Part shown: positions 56,912-64,000 of the stretch, in pieces
How positions within the stretch are numbered: the stretch's first letter is position 1
Layout of the letters: every line of letters starts with the position of its first letter
Position numbers and translations under genes: made by a program
NCBI RefSeq assembly: GCF_002858765.1
Contig: NZ_PJRP01000001.1
Location: 340,752 to 404,751 of the forward strand
Reading direction: 5' to 3'
From: Cupriavidus pauculus
GTDB lineage: Bacteria > Pseudomonadota > Gammaproteobacteria > Burkholderiales > Burkholderiaceae
Length of the DNA: 64,000 nt
Notes under the pieces: model-generated
The model's input: the letters and a program-made list of their open reading frames with translations, nothing else
Database searches by the model: none
Told to the model about the DNA's origin: nothing

Positions 56912-58284
56912 TACGGTTGGAAATCGGATTGCAGGGAGATGGGGTGTGCGGCCGCGCCGGCCAGTGGCAGGCGCAGCTCGGTCACCGTGCCGCCGGCGGG
57001 GTTGTCGAGCCATGCCAGCCCGCCTCCAAGCTGGCGGGCGGCGCTTTGCGCCAGGTACAGGCCGATGCCCTGGCCGCCGTGACTGCTGGCTACCGGCGCT
57101 TCGCCAAGCTGCGCGCGCAGCGCGGGCGCGATGCCGCTGCCGTGGTCGGTCACGCGCCAGACCAGCGCATCGGCGTCCACCGATGCCGTCAGCGACAGCG
57201 GTGGCGCTTGGCGGCTGCCGCTGCCCTCGCCGTACTGGCTGCGCGCGGCGTTGTCCAGCACGATGGTCAGGATCTGGCTCACGCGCGCCGTGTCCACGGC
57301 CTGCGCCGCGGCATCGGGCGGCACGTCGGCCTGCAGGCTGGCCTGCGGATGGCGCAACTGCCAGCGTTCCACAAACGATGCGATCCAGGCGTCGATGCGC
57401 TGCGGCGCCAGCGTCTCGTGGTCTTCGCGCAGCCGCGCCAGAATCGAGCGGCACAGTTCGAGCTGCTGCTCCATCGTGCGCAGGTCGGGCAGGTAGCCGG
57501 CCACCGTGGTGGCGCCGCGCCGGGCGTCCTCGGCATCGGCGCGCAATTCGCCGGCGATCACGGCCAGCGTGGCCAGCGGCGTGCCGATTTCATGCGCCAC
57601 GGCGGCGGCCTGGTCGTTGAGCGCCTCGACCCGCGCCTCGCGCAGCAGCAGTTCGCGCGCGTGGTTGAGCTGCGCGTCGCGCTGGCGCAGCACGTTCGAC
57701 AGCCGCGCCACGAAGAACGCGATCATCACGGCGCTGGCCACGAAATTGAGCCACATCCCGGCCAGGTGATAGTTCACCGCGTTGTCGGGGTTGTGCAGGT
57801 GCAGCGGCAGGTATTCGAGCAGCAGCAGCGAATAGCAGGACAGCGCATAGACCGCCAGCACCACCACCAGCCGCCACGGCAGGATGGCCGCCGCGATGGC
57901 CAGGCCGGGCAGGTAGAACGATACGAACGGGTTGGTGGCGCCCCCGGTATAGAACAGGATGGCCGACAGCGCGGTCAGGTCCACCATCATCTGCACCATC
58001 AGCTCGCCGTCGCCGGGTATGGTGCCCCGCGTGGCATGCCAGCGCAGCCGCGCCACCGAATACAGGTTGAACGTGGTCTGAACCGTAAACAGGAACAGCA
58101 GTGGCTTGTAGGGCAGCATGATGCCGGCGATCGACTCGCATGACACCAGCAGCATGGCCTGGCCGGCCAGCAGGGCCCAGCGCAGCCAGCACAGGCGGCG
58201 CAGGCTGACCAGGCTATGGCGTTGCGCCGGCATGCCGAAAATGGCCGGCAGCGGGGTGGGGGACAGGTCGATCGAGGCGTGCAT
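56911..58284 (-). CDS. RegB/PrrB/RoxS-type redox sensor histidine kinase
   Basis: Protein of 457 aa. About six transmembrane helices in the first 200 residues with GGATNPFVSFYLPG, the quinone-binding heptad (GGxxNPF) of RegB. H-box AAAVAHEIGTPLATLAVIAGELRAD, a Cys soon after (EQQLELCRSILARL) at the place of the redox-active Cys of RegB, then N and G boxes (LDNAARSQYGEGS, DHGSGIAP, GGQGIGLYLAQSAARQLGG). An in-frame ATG at 58323 would add 13 residues and cover the RegA-like site, so 58284 is preferred. Confidence 0.9.
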   Translation of the reverse strand: MHASIDLSPTPLPAIFGMPAQRHSLVSLRRLCWLRWALLAGQAMLLVSCESIAGIMLPYKPLLFLFTVQTTFNLYSVARLRWHATRGTIPGDGELMVQMMVDLTALSAILFYTGGATNPFVSFYLPGLAIAAAILPWRLVVVLAVYALSCYSLLLLEYLPLHLHNPDNAVNYHLAGMWLNFVASAVMIAFFVARLSNVLRQRDAQLNHARELLLREARVEALNDQAAAVAHEIGTPLATLAVIAGELRADAEDARRGATTVAGYLPDLRTMEQQLELCRSILARLREDHETLAPQRIDAWIASFVERWQLRHPQASLQADVPPDAAAQAVDTARVSQILTIVLDNAARSQYGEGSGSRQAPPLSLTASVDADALVWRVTDHGSGIAPALRAQLGEAPVASSHGGQGIGLYLAQSAARQLGGGLAWLDNPAGGTVTELRLPLAGAAAHPISLQSDFQP

Positions 58285-58322
58285 GGCGCGAGTGTAGCAA
58301 TGCTGCGGCAGGGTGCCTGTCA

Positions 58323-58339
58323 TGCGACACCGTGCCGCA
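58323..58339. promoter_or_regulatory. Candidate RegA-type binding site
   Basis: TGCGAC-N5-GCCGCA fits the RegA/PrrA/RoxR-type consensus GCGNC-Nx-GNCGC. It lies between the kinase gene and the divergent PCuAC gene, so it could serve autoregulation or control of the copper chaperone. Confidence 0.5.
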
Positions 58340-58489
58340 TTCTGGGCGGCAGGCGGGGCTGCCAGACTGTCGGGCTATCCGGCGGCAGTCGGGGCGGCAG
58401 GCAGGGCGGCGGGCGGTGACCGGCCGGCCATGGTCTAATGAACGCCCTGAATGTTGTCGCCTTCGATCCGAATCGTGGAGATGTTCCCC

Positions 58490-58987
58490 ATGCAAGTCAA
58501 AGTCCGCGCGGCGCGCGCCGCTTCCATCGTCACCCTTGGCCTGGCCGGCCTGCTGGCCAGCGCCCACGCCATGGCGCAAGTCGACGTCAGCGACGCCTGG
58601 GTGCGCGGCACGGTGCCGGCCCAGACCGCATCGGGCGCGTTCATGACGCTGCATGCGCATGACGCGGCCAAGCTGGTGGGCGTGTCGTCGCCGGTGGCCA
58701 CGGCCGAACTGCACGAAATGAAGATGGACAACAACGTGATGCGGATGCGCCAGATCCCGTCGCTGGACCTGCCGAAGATGCAGGACGTGCAGCTCAAGCC
58801 GGGCGGCTATCATGTGATGCTGATGGGCCTGAAGCAGCAGCTCAAGGCCGGCGATACGGTGCCCATCACACTGAAGATCGAGCAGAACGGCAAGGTGACG
58901 GAACAGACCGTCAAGGCCGAGGTACGCGACGTGACCGCGTCGGCCCAGTCGGGTGGCCACGCCGGCCACATGGATCACAAGCACTGA
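58490..58987 (+). CDS. Periplasmic copper chaperone PCu(A)C
   Basis: Protein of 165 aa. Signal peptide ending AHAMA-Q. The Cu(I) ligands are arranged as H(M)x10Mx21HxM: HEMKMDNNVMRMRQIPS and GGYHVMLMGLKQQLKAGD. The tail GGHAGHMDHKH adds a His/Met-rich extension found in extended PCuAC proteins. PCuAC delivers copper to the CuA site of cytochrome oxidases. Start ATG 58490 after GTGGAG. Divergent from the RegB-type kinase. Confidence 0.93.
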   Translation: MQVKVRAARAASIVTLGLAGLLASAHAMAQVDVSDAWVRGTVPAQTASGAFMTLHAHDAAKLVGVSSPVATAELHEMKMDNNVMRMRQIPSLDLPKMQDVQLKPGGYHVMLMGLKQQLKAGDTVPITLKIEQNGKVTEQTVKAEVRDVTASAQSGGHAGHMDHKH

Positions 58988-59039
58988 TCGGCCCAGGCAC
59001 TGAGCGGCTTGCGCCCGCGGCTCCCGGCATGGCCCCGGG

Positions 59040-59981
59040 TCAGCCGCGCAGGCTGATGGCGGCGGCTTCGGCGTCCGCGTCGGCTGTCGTGGCGGCCTCG
59101 CGCACGCGTTCGCGCAGCCAGGTATGGCCCGGATCGGCCTCGGCCTTTTCGGGCCAGATCATGCTGTAGCTGAAGCCCGGGATCGTAAACGGCGCCTCGA
59201 AGATGGCCAGGCGGCTGTCGGCCAGGGCTTCCAGGCTGCGGCGGGCCGTGGTCAGGACCATGTTGGTACCGACGATCAGCGCCGGCGCCACGCTCCAGTG
59301 GGGCACCGCGCAGGCAATCTTGCGCCGGCCGCCCAGTCGCGTCACGGCGGCATCGATGGCCTCGCCACGCTCGGTGGCCGCCGTGATCAGCACGTGCGAA
59401 CGCGCCAGGTAGGCCACATGGTCGAGCCGGCCGGTGTCGCGCACCGTGGCCGCATCCACCGCGCAGGCAAAATCGTCATCGAACAGCACCGCCGTACGCA
59501 CGCCCTCGGGCTCGAACGAGAAGGCGGCCAGCGCCACGTCCAGCTCGCCGTCGGCAATCTGGGCGGTCATCGCCTCCCGGCTGGACTGCGTCACTACCAG
59601 GTCGATATTGGGCGCCGCCCGGCGCAGGGCGCGCAGCAGGCGAGGCAGAACGACCAGGGCGCCATAGTCGGACATCGCCAGGCGGAACGTGCGCCGCGCC
59701 GTGGCCGGCTGGAACCCGCCTGGGCCCAGCAGGATGCGCACCTGCGCCAGCGCCTCGGCCAGCGGACCGGTCAACTCGTGGGCGCGCGGCGTCAGCACCA
59801 GCCCGCCCTGGCCCCGCACCAGCAACGGGTCGTCCAGCAACTGCCGCAGCCGCGCCAGCGAATGGCTCACGGCCGGCTGGCTCAACTGCAGCCGCAGCGC
59901 GGCGCGCGAGATATGGCGTTCGGCCAGCAGTGCTTCCAGCACCACCAGCAGGTTGAGGTCGATTCCGCGTAGGCTATTCAT
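59040..59981 (-). CDS. LysR-family transcriptional regulator
   Basis: Protein of 313 aa. LysR HTH MNSLRGIDLNLLVVLEALLAERHISRAALRLQLSQPAVSHSLARLRQLLDDPLLVRG, then a periplasmic-binding-like effector domain (FRLAMSDYGALVVLPRLLRALRRAAPNIDLVV). NodD/LinR-like branch by the RGIDLNLL start. No obvious divergent target gene; the cwc gene behind it runs the same way. Effector unknown. Confidence 0.93.
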   Translation of the reverse strand: MNSLRGIDLNLLVVLEALLAERHISRAALRLQLSQPAVSHSLARLRQLLDDPLLVRGQGGLVLTPRAHELTGPLAEALAQVRILLGPGGFQPATARRTFRLAMSDYGALVVLPRLLRALRRAAPNIDLVVTQSSREAMTAQIADGELDVALAAFSFEPEGVRTAVLFDDDFACAVDAATVRDTGRLDHVAYLARSHVLITAATERGEAIDAAVTRLGGRRKIACAVPHWSVAPALIVGTNMVLTTARRSLEALADSRLAIFEAPFTIPGFSYSMIWPEKAEADPGHTWLRERVREAATTADADAEAAAISLRG

Positions 59982-60044
59982 GTCACGAATGTTAAACCGG
60001 ACTGCGTCCGTTTTGTCATTCGCCGAACGCAGGAGCGAAAATTT

Positions 60045-61340
<1,296 letters not shown>

Positions 61341-61352
61341 GCGCGCCCGTCA

Positions 61353-61377
61353 GGGAATCCGCCCCGCGCGGGTTCCC
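61353..61377 (+). terminator. Probable terminator after argB
   Basis: GGGAATCCGC pairs with GCGGGTTCCC (10 bp, one G-U) around a CCCGC loop, then a weak U-tract (GGTCTTCCTCT). Confidence 0.55.
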
Positions 61378-61411
61378 GGTCTTCCTCTCCATTCAGGTTC
61401 ACAATCCAGGC

Positions 61412-62446
61412 GTGTTTATCCGTCAGCCCACCCAGCGTCGCGGCAGGGATCGCGCACGTCGTCTTTCGTCCGGACAGGCCTCGGCCCATCGTCCGCGCCG
61501 GCATCTGCTGCGCGGCGTGGCGGGGGATGTGTCCGGCGATACGGTGTGGCTGTTCGACCTCGACAACACGCTGCACGATGCCTCGCACGCGATCTTCCCG
61601 GCCATCAACCGGCTGATGACCGCATACGTGGCGCGGGTGCTGGGCAGCGACGAGGCCACGGCCAGCCGCGTGCGCGTGGACTACTGGCAGCGCTACGGCG
61701 CCACTCTGCTGGGCATGATTCGCCATCATCAGGTAGACCCGGCGGACTTCCTGCGCGCCGCGCACGACTTTCCCGAACTGGCCGACATGGTGCGCGTGCG
61801 CCGTGGGCTGGTGGCCGGGCTGCGCCGCTTGCCGGGCCGAAAGATCCTGGTGACGAATGCGCCGCGCGACTACGCACTGGCGGTGATGGCCGTGGCCGGC
61901 ATCGACCGCTGCTTCGAGCGCGTGGTGGCCATCGAGGACATGTGGGTGCATGGCCACCTGCGGCCGAAGCCTGACCGGCGAATGCTGCGCCGCCTGCTGG
62001 CGCAGGTTGGCGTGGCGCCGCACCGCGTGGTGCTGGTCGAGGACACGGTGTCGCACCTGAAGCACTATGCCGGCACGGGTATCCGCACGGCCTGGGTCAC
62101 CGGCTTCCTCCGCACGCTGGCGCCGTCGAGGCCTCATGTGGTGCCGGCCCAAGCTGGCGCGGCGCGCGATGTCGCCACGCGGTCGATGCTGGCGGCCGAA
62201 GATCGCCAGCATGTGAGCCACACGGCCCAGGAGCGCTCGGTGACCCTGGTGGCGGCCGAAAGCCAGGACCCGTCCGCCGGCCGGGACGACGAGTCAAGTG
62301 CCCAGACTGCGGCAACGGCGCCACAGATGCTGCCCGATCACGCCCCAAGAGTGCGGGCGCGCGTGGTGAATCGCCCGGGATATGTGGACATAAAAGTACA
62401 ATTGATGCATCAACTCCTACGACAAAAGCGGAGAATCGGGTCATGA
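61412..62446 (+). CDS. Pyrimidine 5'-nucleotidase (HAD family), unusual C-terminal insert
   Basis: Protein of up to 344 aa. HAD motif I VWLFDLDNTLHDAS, motif II ILVTNAPRDYA, Lys in LRPKPDRRML and VLVEDTVSHL, as in UMP/CMP 5'-nucleotidases of this lineage. The GTG 61412 start is uncertain; in-frame GTGs at 61517 and 61529 would give a shorter protein. Between the core and the conserved end (GYVDIKVQLMHQLLRQKR) is an ~80-residue Ala/Ser/Gln-rich insert encoded by DNA with inverted repeats (e.g. 62186-62212). It overlaps slmA by 4 bases (ATGA). Confidence 0.82.
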   Translation: MFIRQPTQRRGRDRARRLSSGQASAHRPRRHLLRGVAGDVSGDTVWLFDLDNTLHDASHAIFPAINRLMTAYVARVLGSDEATASRVRVDYWQRYGATLLGMIRHHQVDPADFLRAAHDFPELADMVRVRRGLVAGLRRLPGRKILVTNAPRDYALAVMAVAGIDRCFERVVAIEDMWVHGHLRPKPDRRMLRRLLAQVGVAPHRVVLVEDTVSHLKHYAGTGIRTAWVTGFLRTLAPSRPHVVPAQAGAARDVATRSMLAAEDRQHVSHTAQERSVTLVAAESQDPSAGRDDESSAQTAATAPQMLPDHAPRVRARVVNRPGYVDIKVQLMHQLLRQKRRIGS

Positions 62447-63099
62447 CGCAAACCATCGCTCGCGAGGCAGAGGCTTTCGTGCCAGTTGCCCCATCGGCCA
62501 TCGAGCCAGAGACCCCGGCACGCAAGCGCCCGCGCCCGGGCGAACGCCGTATCCAGATCCTGCAGACGCTGGCCGGCATGCTCGAGCACCCGCGCGGGGA
62601 AAAGATCACGACGGCCGCGCTGGCCGCGAAGCTGTCGGTGTCCGAGGCGGCCCTGTATCGCCATTTCGCCAGCAAGGCCCAGATGTTTGAAGGTCTGATC
62701 GGCTTTATCGAGCAGACGGTGTTCGGCCTGATCAACCAGATCACCACGCAGGAAGAACACGGCCTGCGCCAGGTGCAGGCCATCGTGCGCATGCTGCTGA
62801 CGTTCGCCGAGAAGAACCCGGGCATGACGCGCGTGCTGACCGGCGAGGCCCTGGTGGGCGAGCACGAGCGCCTGCAGGAACGCATGAACCAGATGGTGGA
62901 TCGGATCGAGGCATCGCTGCGACAGTGCCTGAAGGTGGCGGTCACCCAGGCCGCGTTTCCGGCCGATACCGATATTCCGGTGCGCGTGGCGCTGATTACC
63001 GCGACCGTGCAGGGCCAATGGCACCGCTACGCCCGCAGCGGGTTCCGCAAGCTGCCGAGCGACAACATCGACGCGCAACTGCGCGTGCTGCTGGGGTAA
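62443..63099 (+). CDS. slmA: Nucleoid occlusion factor SlmA
   Basis: Protein of 218 aa, TetR fold. HTH in ITTAALAAKLSVSEAALYRHFASKAQMFEGLIGFIEQTVFGLINQI matches SlmA; RRIQILQTLAGMLEHPRGEKITTAAL is the typical start. SlmA binds chromosome sites and blocks FtsZ ring assembly over the nucleoid. Coupled by overlap to the upstream gene. Confidence 0.93.
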   Translation: MTQTIAREAEAFVPVAPSAIEPETPARKRPRPGERRIQILQTLAGMLEHPRGEKITTAALAAKLSVSEAALYRHFASKAQMFEGLIGFIEQTVFGLINQITTQEEHGLRQVQAIVRMLLTFAEKNPGMTRVLTGEALVGEHERLQERMNQMVDRIEASLRQCLKVAVTQAAFPADTDIPVRVALITATVQGQWHRYARSGFRKLPSDNIDAQLRVLLG

Positions 63100-63146
63100 A
63101 TACCCCGCGCCGGCAGGCGGTCATGCGTTTGGCCGGCGCTTTGCAC

Positions 63147-63152
63147 TATAAT
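63147..63152 (+). promoter_or_regulatory. -10 box of the metX riboswitch transcript
   Basis: A perfect TATAAT. No good -35 lies 16-18 bp upstream. Transcription would start near 63159, exactly at the riboswitch. Confidence 0.6.
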
Positions 63153-63158
63153 GTGCGG

Positions 63159-63245
63159 GTCGCGCCGATTTGATGACTGGCTTGCGGGCGCGCGGCACCC
63201 TGGGAAAATTCTCCGGGTGCCAATATAAATGCGGCTAAAGAGGTT
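63159..63245 (+). ncRNA. SAM-II (SAM-alpha) type riboswitch with an inserted hairpin
   Basis: Order of conserved elements: TCGCGCC, GATTTGA, CTTGCGGGCGCG (closing the first stem with GCGCC), and a 3' part TAAATGCGGCTAAAGAGG close to the SAM-II consensus. Between them, CACCC/GGGTG forms an extra hairpin (63196-63220) not present in the compact alpha-proteobacterial form. It sits before metX, a classic SAM-II target. Adenosylmethionine binding is inferred. Confidence 0.75.
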
Positions 63246-63309
63246 GGGTCGGTGCCTCGCGGATAAATCATCCACGCTCCAGCACCGGCACGCGGAATCC
63301 CGCGAAAAG

Positions 63310-63356
63310 CCCGACTTGGCTGCGAATCCTACGCATTGGCCGGTCGGGTTTTTTTT
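63310..63356 (+). terminator. Attenuator-type terminator between riboswitch and metX
   Basis: CCCGAC (63310) pairs with GTCGGG (63343-63348) followed by eight T, with an inner TGCG/CGCA stem. Lying after the riboswitch and 30 bp before metX, it could make control transcriptional. Confidence 0.85.
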
Positions 63357-63385
63357 CGCCTGCTGACTTGACGCGGGCCTGCTCC

Positions 63386-64000
63386 ATGACCGATGTCGCT
63401 CCTCCCGCTGGCGTGCTCGATGTGCCGACCGATTCCGTCGGCGTCGTCACGCCCCAGCGCCTGCATTTCGCCGAGCCGCTGAAGCTCCGCAACGGCAGCC
63501 AGATTGCCGGATACGACCTGATGGTCGAGACCTACGGCACGCTCAATGCCTCGCGCAGCAATGCCGTGCTGGTGTGCCACGCCCTCAATGCCTCGCACCA
63601 CGTGGCCGGCATTGCCGCCGACAACCCGCGCGATATCGGCTGGTGGGACAACATGGTTGGCCCCGGCAAGCCGCTCGATACCAACCGGTTCTTTGTCATC
63701 GGCGTAAATAACCTGGGGTCGTGTTTCGGCTCCACGGGGCCGATGAGCACCAACCCGGCGACAGGCACGCCCTACGGCGCGCTGTTTCCGGTGGTGACCG
63801 TGGAAGACTGGGTCAATGCGCAGGCGCGCGTGGCCGATCACTTCGGCATCGAGCAGTTCGCGGCGGTCATGGGCGGCAGCCTGGGCGGCATGCAGGCGGT
63901 GGCCTGGAGCCTGATGTACCCGGACCGCCTGCGCCACTGCATCGTGGTGGCCTCCACCCCCAAGCTGTCGGCGCAGAACATCGCGTTCAACGAGGTGGCA
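63386..64000 (+). CDS. metX: Homoserine O-acetyltransferase (partial, cut by the window end)
   Basis: The first 205 residues are present; no stop is reached. [49 protein letters not shown] and the nucleophile elbow [12 protein letters not shown] (Ser) are MetX motifs. Activates homoserine for methionine synthesis. Preceded by SAM-II-like riboswitch and terminator, so it should fall when AdoMet is high. ATG 63386. Confidence 0.95.
   Translation, partial: MTDVAPPAGVLDVPTDSVGVVTPQRLHFAEPLKLRNGSQIAGYDLMVETYGTLNASRSNAVLVCHALNASHHVAGIAADNPRDIGWWDNMVGPGKPLDTNRFFVIGVNNLGSCFGSTGPMSTNPATGTPYGALFPVVTVEDWVNAQARVADHFGIEQFAAVMGGSLGGMQAVAWSLMYPDRLRHCIVVASTPKLSAQNIAFNEVA

Noticed and set aside
61353-63385. 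tRNA or other structured RNA genes in the argB-metX region
   Set aside because: Apart from the SAM-II-like element and terminators, no cloverleaf or known RNA pattern was recognised.

Overview
The window is 64 kb of high-GC chromosome from a Burkholderiales bacterium, most likely Cupriavidus or a close relative. This rests on gene content and order (split metH, argS-SPOR-dsbA, liuR-ivd-aceK, zur-cobW, hslVU, argB-slmA-metX) and protein style; no database was searched. Gene density is high and nearly all of it is ordinary core or metabolic chromosome. I see no prophage, CRISPR array, tRNA or rRNA. The foreign DNA is two related but distinct 1449-bp IS3-family elements, a 68-bp foldback element, and a family of dispersed palindromic repeats. 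Layout: 1-1449 is an IS3-family element starting exactly at base 1. 1.5-6 kb holds a rhodanese and the cobalamin-dependent methionine synthase as two adjacent genes. 6.3-11.2 kb holds a low-complexity secreted protein, a NarL-type response regulator, a lone receiver protein, a convergent CHASE3-type histidine kinase and small envelope or hypothetical proteins. 11.3-15.8 kb is argS, a SPOR-domain protein, dsbA and an SDR. 15.8-17.7 kb holds a metal-receptor-like protein and an MBL hydrolase. 17.9-42 kb is a large leucine/isovalerate catabolic region: liuR with two palindromic operators, ivd, aceK, carbonic anhydrase, thiolase, a second acyl-CoA dehydrogenase, both methylcrotonyl-CoA carboxylase subunits, methylglutaconyl-CoA hydratase and HMG-CoA lyase. 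The complete bioAFDB operon sits between the two carboxylase subunit genes. 42.2-49 kb, minus strand, is a probable zinc-starvation cluster: a ZnuD-like TonB receptor, a DUF2946-like protein, a CobW GTPase lacking the CxCC motif, a DksA lacking three of four zinc cysteines, a His-rich CobW GTPase, and zur. The zur gene and the second cobW gene share a TTGCAA-N4-GTTGC motif in their leaders. 49.2-53.4 kb is a fluoroacetate-dehalogenase-like hydrolase, a TctC-type binding protein and hslVU. The second IS has jumped into the loop of the hslU terminator. 55-59 kb pairs copper proteins (YcnI, PCuAC) with a RegB/RegA-type redox two-component system. 59-64 kb holds a LysR regulator, a CWC protein, argB, a pyrimidine 5'-nucleotidase, slmA, and metX (cut by the window end) preceded by a SAM-II-type riboswitch and terminator. 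How the genes work together: Ivd, MccA/MccB, LiuC and LiuE convert isovaleryl-CoA to acetyl-CoA plus acetoacetate. Neighbouring biotin genes can supply the cofactor and carbonic anhydrase can supply bicarbonate for the carboxylase, while AceK tunes the glyoxylate shunt needed for growth on acetyl-CoA. The zur cluster couples zinc sensing with outer-membrane uptake and zinc-delivery GTPases. The strongest non-gene signals are the riboswitch at 63.16-63.36 kb, the IS in a terminator loop, the foldback element inside a repeat, the LiuR palindrome in a promoter spacer, and the shared zur/cobW motif.
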